Assembly: GCA_021324305.1 (NCBI GenBank)
Contig: JAJPJI010000030.1
Span: forward strand, 1 to 64,000
DNA length: 64,000 nt
From: Gammaproteobacteria bacterium
GTDB taxonomy: Bacteria; Pseudomonadota; Gammaproteobacteria; DSM-16500
Direction: 5' to 3'
Shown here piece after piece: positions 1-9,263 of this stretch; position 1 is the stretch's first letter; each line of letters starts with the position of its first letter. The notes under the pieces were generated by a model that was given only the letters and a program-made list of their open reading frames with translations, was not told the origin of the DNA and did no database searches. Made by a program: the position numbers and the translations under genes.

Positions 1-2
1 GC

Positions 3-1067
3 TGGCGAGATATATACAAAAGCGGGACAGAGCAAATCGCGGCTATTCCCATGCGTGTGGTTGGTCCGGTCCGGATTATCAGCACTGAAGTCGATGAAGA
101 AGTGCCATTGCCGCTTGCGACCCTGGAATCGCCTTTGTGGCCTTCCACGCATCGTGGAGCGCGTGTGTGCACGCAGGCGGGCGGAATCAGGGCGATTATT
201 CTTGATGAGCGCATGACACGTTCTATCCTGGTTGAAGCAGACTCAGCTGCCGAAGTCCATCAGGTTTATCTCGATATCCAGAAACAAAAAGACAAATTAC
301 AAGCCATTATCAGCATGACCAGCCGGTTTGCCAGGCTGATTGATGTGCATGCCCAGGTCGTGGGATGCATGCTTTATTTGCGGTTCGAGCTGCTGACCGG
401 CGATGCCGCAGGCCACAATATGGTGACGCTTGCTTCAGACCGCATGCTCGAATGGATATTGGACAACTATCCAGTATTAAGATATGTCACCATTTCCGGG
501 AATTATTGCAGTGATAAAAAAGCATCTGCCGTAAATGGCATTTTAGGGCGGGGTAAAAATGTGGTGGCTGAAGTGATGATTTCCCGTCGCCTCTGTGAGC
601 GTTTTTTGAGAACCTCGCCGGAAAAAATCATTGAATTAAATATCAAGAAAAATCTGCTTGGAAATATTGTTGCTGGCGGTTTGCGTACGGCGAATGCGCA
701 TTTCGCGAATATGCTGCTCGGTTTCTATCTGGCGACAGGGCAGGATGCGGCAAATATCATTGAAGGATCGCAGGGAATTGTTCACGCGGAGATGCGCGGC
801 GACGATTTGTATTTTTCAGTGACACTGCCAAATGTCATTGTTGGGGCGGTGGGAAATGGTAAAAACCTGGATTTTGTCCGGGAAAATTTACAGTTGCTGG
901 GATGTCTTGAAAAGCGGGACTCGGGGTACAACGCAAGACGATTGGCAATCATTGCTGCGTCAGCCGTATTATGCGGAGAATTGTCATTGCTTGCTGCGCA
1001 AACCAACCGTGGTGAGTTGATGCGCAGTCATTTAAAGCTTGAACGTAAAAACAAAGAGGAATCATGA
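3..1067 (+). CDS. mvaA: HMG-CoA reductase (5' end outside window)
   Basis: This enzyme reduces HMG-CoA to mevalonate, the committing step of the mevalonate pathway. The frame is open from the left edge and reads through the first ATG (51) with family-like sequence before it (IPMRVVGPVRI around bases 42-78), so the true start lies outside the window. Visible family motifs are DAAGHNMV (usual DAMGMNMV), DKKASAVNG with the catalytic lysine, NAHFAN, and GQDAAN with the catalytic aspartate. A C-terminal SHLKLER carries the general-acid histidine. The glycine motif reads GAVGNGK instead of the usual GTVGGGT, so the protein is somewhat divergent. The stop overlaps the next start as ATGA, which indicates one transcript with the rest of the pathway. 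Confidence 0.9.
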   Translation, partial: WRDIYKSGTEQIAAIPMRVVGPVRIISTEVDEEVPLPLATLESPLWPSTHRGARVCTQAGGIRAIILDERMTRSILVEADSAAEVHQVYLDIQKQKDKLQAIISMTSRFARLIDVHAQVVGCMLYLRFELLTGDAAGHNMVTLASDRMLEWILDNYPVLRYVTISGNYCSDKKASAVNGILGRGKNVVAEVMISRRLCERFLRTSPEKIIELNIKKNLLGNIVAGGLRTANAHFANMLLGFYLATGQDAANIIEGSQGIVHAEMRGDDLYFSVTLPNVIVGAVGNGKNLDFVRENLQLLGCLEKRDSGYNARRLAIIAASAVLCGELSLLAAQTNRGELMRSHLKLERKNKEES

Positions 1068-3421
1068 CAGTGGATAGAGTCGGTGTGGTGAAAGTCGGTA
1101 TCGATACGCTTGCTGTATATACGGCGCATTATGCGCTTGAACTTGCTGCGCTGGCGAAAGCCAGAGGCATCGATCCTGACAAGTATCATACCGGCCTGGG
1201 CCAGTATGTGATGTCCGTGCCGCCTCCCGGAGAAGATATCGTGACTATGGCGGCAAACGCTGCCCGCCAGGCGCTGCGCGGCATTGATATTCATTCCATC
1301 GAAATGCTGCTTTTTGCAACCGAATCAGGCATTGACCAATCCAAGGCGGCAGGTGTGTATGTGCATGGACTGCTGGGCTTGCCGCCGCATTGCCGGGTGG
1401 TTGAATTAAAACAGGCCTGTTACAGTGGAACCGCTGCCATTCAGCTGGCGTTACCGTATTTACGTGAAAATCCGGAAAAGAAGGTGCTGGTGATTGCATC
1501 GGATGTGGCCCGTTATGGATTGGGCACGCCGGGTGAATCCTCACAGGGTTGTGCCGCCGCTGCATTCATATTATCCGCCAATCCGCGCATCATTGCGCTT
1601 GAGCCCGAGTACGGTGTCACGACAGAAAATGTCATGGATTTCTGGCGGCCGAACTATATGCATGAAGCTCTCGTTGACGGGAAATATTCGAGCAAACTTT
1701 ATCTGGTCATGCTTGAAAAATGCTGGGAGCGATATCGGTCTTTGTCAGGCCGCCATTTTATGGATCATGACTATTTTTGCTATCACACGCCAGTGCCTCG
1801 TCTTGTCGAAAAAGCGCATCAGCATTTGCTGAAAATAAATGACAGGCAGGATCAGTCCGAGCACATTTCCGACATGCAAATTCAGCATTCACTTGAGTAT
1901 GGACGTAAAGCCGGCAACAGCTACACGGCATCATTGTATGTTGCCCTGGCTTCCATGCTGGATCTGGCCAATCAGGATTTAACCGGCAGGCGTATCGGTT
2001 TTTATAGTTATGGATCAGGATGCGTCGCGGAATATTTTAGCGGTGTGGTGCAGCCCGGATACCGTAACGTGCTCAATACGAAATTCCATAGCGATCTGTT
2101 TGCCGCACGTCAGCTGTTGAGTTATGACGAATATGAGCAGTTTTTCAATTTCCGATATGCAGAAGACGGCAGTGAGCAGGAAATTCCATTCTATCGCACC
2201 GGCGAGTACCGTCTGGCCAGAATGCAAGGCCATAAACGAATTTATGAAAAAGTGGAGGCGGTTATTGCGCGTCCTGTGGAATCTGTCAATGTGGCCGCTG
2301 CGTCATCTACGGCATCCGTCATTGCGAGCCCTGCGTTTATGGCAGGGTGCAACAATCCATCTGGTTCTGGATCGCCACGCTCTGCTCGCGCTGACGAATC
2401 ATCAAGTATCATCAAGGTATTTGCTCCGGGAAAATTAATCTTGTCCGGCGAACATGCTGTTGTTTATGGCAAACCAGCTCTTGCGATGGCAGTCAATCGT
2501 TATGTCACTGCCACAGTCAGCAGGGAGACAGTGCCGTCTGTATTGTTTGATTTATCCGATCTCTCCCACCATAGCCGTTTAAGCGTTGATGCACTGCATC
2601 GTATGAAAGATAGAATCAAGCAAAAATATTATCGTTTCATACGCGGTGATTACAGTATTCGTGATGTGCTGCAAAAACCATTTGAGCTGGCGCAATTTGC
2701 CATGGGGGTGCTGGCGGAATCACTGAATCTTACCTTGCCGCATGGCGTCAGGATTCAGGTGCAATCCGATATTCCGATAGGCTGCGGCATGGGATCATCC
2801 GCGGCGACAATTATCGGTGTGATGCAGGCAATCTCCAGTTATATGCAGCTGCCGGTTCCGCATGACAAACTTTATCGTCTTGCGCTGGAAGCGGAAAATA
2901 TGCAGCATGGTTATTCAAGCGGACTGGACTTGCGTGTCGTCATGCATGGCGGATGTCTTTTTGTGGGTGGGCAGGAATTAAAGCAGCGCCCGGTTCCTGC
3001 TTTGCCTATGTATCTGGTGAACACGGGCACACCGGTGACCACCACTGGACAGTGTGTCGAGCGGGTTGCTGACCATTTTAAATCCGGCCAGACAGGAGAT
3101 GACTTTGCGGCGGTAACGAGGGCAATGGATACGGCGTTACAGGAGCAATCATGGGAAAAAATGCACGAAGCAATTCGCCATAATCATGAGCTTCTTGTGC
3201 GAATCGGGGTCGTACCGTTACAAGTACAAAATTTTATCTCTCAAATTGAAAGTTCAGGCGGCGCAGCAAAAATCTGCGGATCAGGCGCTGTCGCAGGAGA
3301 CCGCGCTGGCGCGGTGCTGGTTGTATCTGAGGACAAAAACACAGTGACTTCTCTGAGTGCGCGCTATGGATATAATGTGATTCCAATTTCGGGCGAAGCC
3401 AGAGGCGTTCATGCTGCCTGA
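1064..3421 (+). CDS. HMG-CoA synthase - mevalonate kinase fusion
   Basis: This 785-residue protein joins two mevalonate-pathway enzymes in one frame. Residues 1 to about 400 are HMG-CoA synthase, which makes HMG-CoA from acetoacetyl-CoA and acetyl-CoA. The catalytic cysteine is C119 in VELKQACYSGTAA, with likely partners E87 (ATESGID) and H241 (CYHTPVPR). Residues about 448-785 are mevalonate kinase, which has the GHMP-kinase signatures APGKLILSGEHAVVYG, PIGCGMGSSAA and KICGSGAVAGD. A linker of about 45 residues rich in Ala and Ser separates them. No stop or frameshift interrupts the join. The synthase step precedes the neighbouring reductase and the kinase step follows it, so the fused activities are not consecutive. 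The start overlaps the reductase stop by 4 nt. Confidence 0.9.
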   Translation: MTVDRVGVVKVGIDTLAVYTAHYALELAALAKARGIDPDKYHTGLGQYVMSVPPPGEDIVTMAANAARQALRGIDIHSIEMLLFATESGIDQSKAAGVYVHGLLGLPPHCRVVELKQACYSGTAAIQLALPYLRENPEKKVLVIASDVARYGLGTPGESSQGCAAAAFILSANPRIIALEPEYGVTTENVMDFWRPNYMHEALVDGKYSSKLYLVMLEKCWERYRSLSGRHFMDHDYFCYHTPVPRLVEKAHQHLLKINDRQDQSEHISDMQIQHSLEYGRKAGNSYTASLYVALASMLDLANQDLTGRRIGFYSYGSGCVAEYFSGVVQPGYRNVLNTKFHSDLFAARQLLSYDEYEQFFNFRYAEDGSEQEIPFYRTGEYRLARMQGHKRIYEKVEAVIARPVESVNVAAASSTASVIASPAFMAGCNNPSGSGSPRSARADESSSIIKVFAPGKLILSGEHAVVYGKPALAMAVNRYVTATVSRETVPSVLFDLSDLSHHSRLSVDALHRMKDRIKQKYYRFIRGDYSIRDVLQKPFELAQFAMGVLAESLNLTLPHGVRIQVQSDIPIGCGMGSSAATIIGVMQAISSYMQLPVPHDKLYRLALEAENMQHGYSSGLDLRVVMHGGCLFVGGQELKQRPVPALPMYLVNTGTPVTTTGQCVERVADHFKSGQTGDDFAAVTRAMDTALQEQSWEKMHEAIRHNHELLVRIGVVPLQVQNFISQIESSGGAAKICGSGAVAGDRAGAVLVVSEDKNTVTSLSARYGYNVIPISGEARGVHAA

Positions 3422-3506
3422 CTCAGAAGTGTGGATGAGGCTACTCTGGCTCGCTTATGACGAATGATCAACCAGCCTTCTCCTTAAATTCTCAAGAGGA
3501 ATAGTG

Positions 3507-4451
3507 ATGTCATTTAAAGCCTCGGCTCCTGGTTCCATGATGCTGCTTGGTGAATATGCTGTGCTGCATGGCAAGCAGGCTCTGGTATGCGCGGTAGACA
3601 AGCGGATCACGGTGACACTGACACCGAGAGAAGACACGCGAATTGAAATACACTCTTCCATTCATGGTCATTATGCCACAGAGATTGCCGAGTTAAGTAT
3701 TGAACGGCCGTTTCATTTTGTTTTGGGCGCATTAAGGCAGAACCAGTCGAAATTGAAACGCGGATGTCATATCGATATCACATCAGAGTTCTCAGACAAG
3801 ATCGGATTGGGTTCGTCAGCGGCTGTGACTGTCGCGACGCTAGCGGTGCTCGCCAATTGGCTCAATCTTAAGGTCTCTCTTCCTGAGCTTGTGCGTCAGG
3901 GCAGGAATCTTGTGCGCCAGATTCAGGGAGTCGGATCAGGCGCGGATATCGCCGCATCCGTGTATGGCGGCATTGTCGGCTACTCAACGCAGCCGCTGGT
4001 TGTCGAAAAGCATGCGATCACGCATCCTATTACTGCCTTGTATGCCGGATACAAGACACCGACGGTTGATGCAATTAAAAAAGTCCATAATTATTTCTCA
4101 GCTTATCCTGTTCTGTATCGGCATATCTGCAATAGCATAGGTCAATGCGCTGTGGAGGCATCGCGGCTGGTACGCATGGGAGAATGGAAAAAAATCGGCG
4201 AAATCATGAATACGCAACAAGGCATGATGGAATCGCTCGGTGTAAGTTCATCACATCTGCGCAATCTCGTGGATAACTTGCGCAATCAGCCAGGCATACT
4301 GGGTGCAAAAATTTCCGGCTCTGGTATGGGAGACTGTGTGATAGGATTAGGTGAGCTGCCGGACGATTATGTATGTACAGCCAGCCAGCAAGGTGTTGAG
4401 CTTATTCCCGTCAAGATGACATTACAAGGAGTCTATTGTGAAAAAATCTGA
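3507..4451 (+). CDS. GHMP kinase, probable phosphomevalonate kinase
   Basis: This 314-residue GHMP-family kinase probably phosphorylates 5-phosphomevalonate. It shows an N-terminal APGSMMLLGEYAVLHG motif, the ATP-binding GLGSSAAVTVATLAVL loop, a GSGADIAASVYGGI segment and a C-terminal KISGSGMGDCVIGL motif. The assignment to the second phosphorylation rests partly on elimination, because the preceding fusion already carries a kinase with mevalonate-kinase signatures and the next gene is the decarboxylase. ATG at 3507 is preferred over GTG at 3504 because the ribosome site AGAGGA ends 6 nt upstream. Mevalonate kinase remains an alternative. The upstream gap of about 85 nt is the only one in the operon. 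Confidence 0.75.
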   Translation: MSFKASAPGSMMLLGEYAVLHGKQALVCAVDKRITVTLTPREDTRIEIHSSIHGHYATEIAELSIERPFHFVLGALRQNQSKLKRGCHIDITSEFSDKIGLGSSAAVTVATLAVLANWLNLKVSLPELVRQGRNLVRQIQGVGSGADIAASVYGGIVGYSTQPLVVEKHAITHPITALYAGYKTPTVDAIKKVHNYFSAYPVLYRHICNSIGQCAVEASRLVRMGEWKKIGEIMNTQQGMMESLGVSSSHLRNLVDNLRNQPGILGAKISGSGMGDCVIGLGELPDDYVCTASQQGVELIPVKMTLQGVYCEKI

Positions 4452-5436
4452 TGTCATCCAGTTGATATTTCATAACAAGCTGCCAGTTGAACCTGCACGT
4501 GAAAAAGGCCTCGCATTTGCACCGACGAATATTGCTCTATGCAAATACTGGGGTAAGCGGGATAGTGAACTAAACTTGCCGATGACAGGCAGTCTTTCAA
4601 TTGCATTGCCTGACAAGGGAGCGCTCACAAGCCTGATGCTTCATGACAATGGCTGTGATGTTATCACGCTCAACGGTAAGGAGCTCCCGGGAGATAGCGC
4701 GTTTGTCTTGCGTACCACGCAGTTTCTGGATTTGTTCCGTCCGGAAAGAAAATGGTTTTTAAAGATTGATATTAATATGAATATACCGGTTGCAGCAGGA
4801 CTTGCTTCCTCAGCAGCGGGTTTTGCTTCGCTGGTTTCAGCATTAAATGACTTGTTTGGCTGGAAACTGTCAAGGCGTGAATTATCCATCCTTGCCCGGT
4901 TAGGCAGCGGCAGTGCATCACGATCATTATGGACCGGGTTTGTGGAGTGGCACGCGGGTGTGCAAGCCGACGGGATGGATTGTTATGCCGAGCAGCTCAA
5001 GGATGAGTGGCCAGGGCTCATGATAGGTATTGTTTCGGTCGCGGAAGGTGAGAAGCCTGTCTCTTCAAGGGAAGCCATGCAGCGTTCAGTGGATACGAGT
5101 ACGTTATATACTGCCTGGCCAAGAAAAGTCGCCCGTGACCTGGTGATTTTGCGGCAGGCGCTGCATGTGAAAAACTTTTCACTCCTTGGCGGTACCGCGG
5201 AATCCAATGCATTAAACATGCATGCAACCATGATCAGCAGTTGGCCGCCAGTCTGTTATTTCCTGCCTGAAACCATCGCCATGATGCATAAGGTTTGGGA
5301 TCTGCGTCGCAGCGGTCTTGAGATTTATTTCACCCAGGATGCCGGCCCGAATCTGAAATTACTGTTTCTGGAAAATGATAAAGATAAAATTTTTGAACAT
5401 TTTCCACAGGTGGAAATGATTCAGCTGTTTGAGTGA
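4438..5436 (+). CDS. mvaD: Diphosphomevalonate decarboxylase
   Basis: This enzyme converts mevalonate diphosphate to isopentenyl diphosphate with ATP and completes the pathway. The 332-residue protein has the family blocks ALCKYWGKRD, LNLPMTGSLSIAL, AGLASSAAGFASL, SGSASRSLWTGFVEW and TQDAGPN, the last carrying the expected catalytic aspartate region. It starts at GTG 4438, preceded by AAGGAG at 6-nt spacing, and overlaps the end of the kinase gene by 14 nt, so translation is probably coupled. No isopentenyl-diphosphate isomerase or acetoacetyl-CoA thiolase follows; the next gene is convergent and unrelated. Confidence 0.92.
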   Translation: MKKSDVIQLIFHNKLPVEPAREKGLAFAPTNIALCKYWGKRDSELNLPMTGSLSIALPDKGALTSLMLHDNGCDVITLNGKELPGDSAFVLRTTQFLDLFRPERKWFLKIDINMNIPVAAGLASSAAGFASLVSALNDLFGWKLSRRELSILARLGSGSASRSLWTGFVEWHAGVQADGMDCYAEQLKDEWPGLMIGIVSVAEGEKPVSSREAMQRSVDTSTLYTAWPRKVARDLVILRQALHVKNFSLLGGTAESNALNMHATMISSWPPVCYFLPETIAMMHKVWDLRRSGLEIYFTQDAGPNLKLLFLENDKDKIFEHFPQVEMIQLFE

Positions 5437-5446
5437 CAACGGTTTC

Positions 5447-7255
5447 TCATTTTAACCCGGTATTTAAAACGCGGGTGTTATCACTCAGCAGGTCACTGAT
5501 TTCGACATCCGATTTGAGTGTTTCGATGTTTTTTTGGATTTTTGTCTTGCCGCATATCTCCACATATTCTTTTATGATGTTTTCCGTGTTGATGATCTGC
5601 AGCTTGTAGAGCGGATTCTGATCGATTTTCTTAGCAAACTTGGCATTGTGCTCAGCGAATTCCGACAGTATCTTTTTCAGCACCGAGTCTCCATGTTTGA
5701 CGAGAAAATCATGGAATTGAGGCAGTTTTAATAATTCCGCCCTAATCAATTGCATTCTTTCCGCCTGATGCTTGGCCATCATTTCGATATTTTTTTCATC
5801 GCTGATGTGTAATTGACTCAGACTGCGATATATGTCCGGCCCGCTGAGAATATATTTTAATAATGTCGTGAATTTATAATGTATAAATACCGGATTCGCG
5901 GCCAGCTTCTGATAGATGGCGTTATCAGCAGACTGAAATGCATTCTGTGAAACCCGGAAAAATTTCGATGCTGCTCTGATAAAGGATTCCGGGAAGTAGC
6001 GTGCCGGTGTTGTGGGCCAGTACCAAGGAGCGGCGTCGGTGAGAATCGGGAAATTGAGAATGTCCCGCGCCGTGACATTAAAGCGGTTTCCTGGAGCTCG
6101 GAATGTCCAATCAAGTGGTCCGATGCTTTTGAATTTATAAGTCATCGGCCATGGCGACATGTCAAAGTCAATACGTTTTCCGTCTTTTGACATGTTGCCG
6201 GTATGGCAGTCATCTTCTTCGAAGATATAGCTTGTCGTGAGTCCGATTCCCAGGCCTTTCATGATGCGAAAGTTTTTTAAGTCCTTCGCTGTCACCTGGA
6301 TTTTTCTTATTGAATTTTTAACGGGATTGGATGCATCCTGGTTCGTTAGAAATACTTCGCAAATGATTTTGCTGTCCGGTTTGTTTTCCAGATCCAGTCC
6401 TTCCCTTCTGGCTCGCTCGTCGATTGCATCCAGATCATCAATCGTCATATCTTTCAATACATCAATCTGAAAATCACTTTCGCGCAAGGGATCCTGCAAG
6501 GTGGATTTGAAACCAGAAACGGCTTTCATCAATACACCGATTTTATTGAAGCTGCTATCATAAATGGTTTTACCGGATTTCGGCGCATGATGCGGAGCAA
6601 TCAGCCTGTAAAAACTGCAGGTCGTCGATTCCAGTTCATACATGTTTGGATCGATGGGCGTGAGTTTATCCTGCTTGAAAAAATACAGTGACCTGTGCTT
6701 GTGTTTGCTTTTGCGTTTTCGCATCTGATAAATATTATGAAAAGATTCCGAGATGTTTTCTGAAACCTTTTCATAATCACTTTCAGGGCGCTGCGCCAAG
6801 GGAATGGGTGTGGGAACAATCATTGTAAAAAAATTTGATTCAATCAGGGACTTGTCGCCGTGGTTGCTGGATCCCTGTTTGGACAGGTCACTGTCGTATA
6901 GGTTTTTACTGTCTGTCAATTGCAAGGAGCTTGAACTCGTCAGTTTGCTGCTGTCTGAAAGAGGGTGCTCGTCATCGCTTTTTAAAAGGACAAACTGCGA
7001 CATTGGCATAATTTGTGTTTGCCCGCTCCGCAACGTGGTGGATTCGGATTCTGGTTGTTTTACTTCTGATTCGTCACGGTTTGGCGGTGACAGGCTTGCT
7101 GTTGTGTCGGGCATGAATGTGGGCCCGAGATAGTCATCGTAAATCGTTATGCTATCAACATGCAGCTTGATGCCATTTGATATCAGCGATTTGTTTAGCA
7201 GCCAGGTGGTGCTTTTGCCGCTTGTTATTTGTTCTTTGCTGCGATTGAATGCCAT
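5447..7255 (-). CDS. Hypothetical protein with kinase-like motif, effector candidate
   Basis: I do not recognise a named family for this 602-residue soluble protein. Residues about 50-200 are low-complexity (Ser, Asp, Glu, Pro). The conserved-looking core is residues about 210-380: a FYRLIAPHHAPKSGK segment, then EEDDCHTGNMSKDGKRIDFD, in which H351, N354 and D363/D365 resemble the catalytic H-x-x-N and metal-binding D-F-D of protein- or lipid-kinase folds. Legionella and Coxiella effectors with a similar 'DDxHxxN...DFD' arrangement are known. The C-terminal 200 residues look helical. ATG 7255 follows an AAGGA ribosome site. It is convergent with the mevalonate operon, only 10 nt apart. Effector status and kinase activity are inferences. 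Confidence 0.6.
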   Translation of the reverse strand: MAFNRSKEQITSGKSTTWLLNKSLISNGIKLHVDSITIYDDYLGPTFMPDTTASLSPPNRDESEVKQPESESTTLRSGQTQIMPMSQFVLLKSDDEHPLSDSSKLTSSSSLQLTDSKNLYDSDLSKQGSSNHGDKSLIESNFFTMIVPTPIPLAQRPESDYEKVSENISESFHNIYQMRKRKSKHKHRSLYFFKQDKLTPIDPNMYELESTTCSFYRLIAPHHAPKSGKTIYDSSFNKIGVLMKAVSGFKSTLQDPLRESDFQIDVLKDMTIDDLDAIDERARREGLDLENKPDSKIICEVFLTNQDASNPVKNSIRKIQVTAKDLKNFRIMKGLGIGLTTSYIFEEDDCHTGNMSKDGKRIDFDMSPWPMTYKFKSIGPLDWTFRAPGNRFNVTARDILNFPILTDAAPWYWPTTPARYFPESFIRAASKFFRVSQNAFQSADNAIYQKLAANPVFIHYKFTTLLKYILSGPDIYRSLSQLHISDEKNIEMMAKHQAERMQLIRAELLKLPQFHDFLVKHGDSVLKKILSEFAEHNAKFAKKIDQNPLYKLQIINTENIIKEYVEICGKTKIQKNIETLKSDVEISDLLSDNTRVLNTGLK

Positions 7256-7435
7256 CCATCATTCCTTGGCATAATTTAATTTCACCATAACAAAGAATTA
7301 TTAAGATAATCTTATATATTAATTTCTTTAATTATCAATAAGTTGATTATTTTGTCAATGTCGGGTAAATCATTTTTACTCAAGATTGCGCCACGCCAGG
7401 GAAGGTTTATCCCGGCAAGTTCTAAGCCGGGGTGG

Positions 7436-8812
7436 CTATTTCTTCTTGAATAGCTGCCTGGCTTTTTGACTTTCCTGTTGATGGTCAACAATGGGAGCAG
7501 GGTAATTTGTCATCAAATGTGAAGGAGTTTTATTCAGAGTGTGTATGGTTTTTGCCGGTATGGCGGCAAGTTCCAGGATCCAGCGTTTGATGTATAAACA
7601 CTCCGGATCAAATTTTTCCTGCTGCAGCCAGGGATTAAATATCCGAAAATATGGCTGCGCGTCACATCCCGTGGAAGCGGCCCATTGCCAGTTTCCGTTA
7701 TTTACTGCCGGGTCATAATCAACCAATTTTTGCGCGAAATACTTTTCACCCCAGCGCCAGTCGATATGTAAATCTTTTGTGAGAAAAGAAGCAGTAATCA
7801 TACGCACACGATTATGTATGTATCCGGTGGTATTTAATTCGCGCATACCTGCATCAACAATCGGGAATCCTGTCCGTCCTTCACACCAGGCACGAAAATG
7901 CTTTTCATTTCTGCTCCACTTGATATTGGCATATTGGTCGTGAAATGAATTTCCAAAGACTTGCGGATAATGGAAAGCGATCTGCGTGAAAAAATCACGC
8001 CAGTAGAGCTCCCGGATAAGAGGATGATGTCTGCCAAAATATTTGAGGATGACGGAATGAAATTCTCGAATGGACAAGGTCCCGAATTTATTATGCGCGG
8101 AAAGCTTCGATGTTCCATCCACTGCCGGGATGTCGCGCATTTCCTGATAGTTGTCCAATGCGCTGACTTTTTTTAACAATGCAAGGGCTTCCTTGCGGCC
8201 GCCTTTTACTGCGATATTATGATTCTGTTTTTGCAATAATTTTTGCAGCGTTGTATTGTCTTCAAAAGAAATGGCGTCACGATAGTAATTTTTCCGCAGG
8301 TTTTTTATCGGGTCGTTTACTGGCAATTGAGAGGCCCGATTAAAATAATGCGTAAAAATGGTATAGGGCAACTGATCGGGTTTTAGGGCTTGTTCGGGTT
8401 CATGCAGCATGACATCAGCGGCATTGTGAAAATCAATGCCATGTTCACGGCAGAGCCATTCAATTTTTTTATCACGCTCTCTGCTGAAAGGCGTGTAATC
8501 ACGATTGATGAACACGGCCTGAATTTTTGTTTCCCCGATGATGCGCGCGACAATATCCTCCGCCACACCATAAAAAAAATATAATCTGCCATTGCTTTCC
8601 CGCAGTGCGGTATCGAGATCCCTGAGTGAATTAGCCATGAACTGAATGCTGTTTTCACTTTTATAGTCATTATGCTCGATCTGCCGTTTGTCAAAGATAA
8701 AACACGGTATGACCATGTCTGATGATTCAAGTGCGTGGATCAGCGCTGAATTATCTTGCAGACGCAAATCTCTTCTAAAGATATGCAAGCCGAGTTGATA
8801 GGATTTTTTCAT
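7436..8812 (-). CDS. phrB: Deoxyribodipyrimidine photo-lyase
   Basis: This 458-residue flavoenzyme repairs UV-induced cyclobutane pyrimidine dimers using light. The N-terminal antenna (Rossmann) domain opens with LHIFRRDLRLQDNSAL. The C-terminal FAD-binding domain carries ELYWRDFF, GRTGFPIVDAGMREL, GYIHNRVRM, WRWGEKYF and the tryptophan-rich DPAVNNGNWQWAAS, all typical of class I CPD photolyases. Its length matches the family. It is the last gene of a minus-strand run that includes an oxidoreductase, thiL, pgpA and a small transporter, with a gap of 7 nt to the transporter gene. Confidence 0.95.
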   Translation of the reverse strand: MKKSYQLGLHIFRRDLRLQDNSALIHALESSDMVIPCFIFDKRQIEHNDYKSENSIQFMANSLRDLDTALRESNGRLYFFYGVAEDIVARIIGETKIQAVFINRDYTPFSRERDKKIEWLCREHGIDFHNAADVMLHEPEQALKPDQLPYTIFTHYFNRASQLPVNDPIKNLRKNYYRDAISFEDNTTLQKLLQKQNHNIAVKGGRKEALALLKKVSALDNYQEMRDIPAVDGTSKLSAHNKFGTLSIREFHSVILKYFGRHHPLIRELYWRDFFTQIAFHYPQVFGNSFHDQYANIKWSRNEKHFRAWCEGRTGFPIVDAGMRELNTTGYIHNRVRMITASFLTKDLHIDWRWGEKYFAQKLVDYDPAVNNGNWQWAASTGCDAQPYFRIFNPWLQQEKFDPECLYIKRWILELAAIPAKTIHTLNKTPSHLMTNYPAPIVDHQQESQKARQLFKKK

Positions 8813-8819
8813 CGAATTA

Positions 8820-9227
8820 TCACGACATCATATAAATCGCCAGCAATGCAAAAACGATGCCCATAAACTGTTTGCCGTTGATGGTTTCCTGCAAAAGGAA
8901 ATAGGACAGGATAATGGTGACCAGAGGATAGAGAGCGGTCAATGTAACCACGGTGGTCACTTTTCCCTTGTCTGCTGCGATCAGATAAAAAAGACAGCCC
9001 ACACCATATGCGATGCCAGTCAGCACGCCATAGCTGAGGCCTTTTATGTCAGTAGCTGGTTTGAAATTCAGCATGCCAAGCGCTACAACTCCCACAAGCA
9101 ATACACCAGCAGTCTGAAAAATAAGTGCACTGCGGGAATCGATATAGACAATAGTGAGTTTTGAAAACAGACCCCACAAGCCAAAGCTGAGTAAAGCCAT
9201 CATCGCGGCGGGTAACCATTGTGTCAT
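8820..9227 (-). CDS. Small EamA/DMT-family membrane protein
   Basis: This protein of about 135 residues is one EamA-type half of a drug/metabolite transporter. It has about five hydrophobic helices, ending with ALYPLVTIILSYFLLQETI and a final short helix, the usual end of an EamA repeat. Full-length family members carry two such repeats, so this one presumably dimerises. ATG 9227 (MTQWLPA) is favoured over ATG 9242 because GAGGA sits at proper distance only from the former. It lies between pgpA and phrB in a tight minus-strand cluster. The substrate cannot be told from sequence. Confidence 0.8.
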   Translation of the reverse strand: MTQWLPAAMMALLSFGLWGLFSKLTIVYIDSRSALIFQTAGVLLVGVVALGMLNFKPATDIKGLSYGVLTGIAYGVGCLFYLIAADKGKVTTVVTLTALYPLVTIILSYFLLQETINGKQFMGIVFALLAIYMMS

Positions 9228-9263
9228 TACGTTTATCCTCATTTAGTGTTGTTGTGTAACCAG

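Noticed and set aside
51-53. ATG 51 as the start of HMG-CoA reductase
   Set aside because: Family-like sequence continues upstream of it to the window edge and the remaining N-terminus would be far too short.
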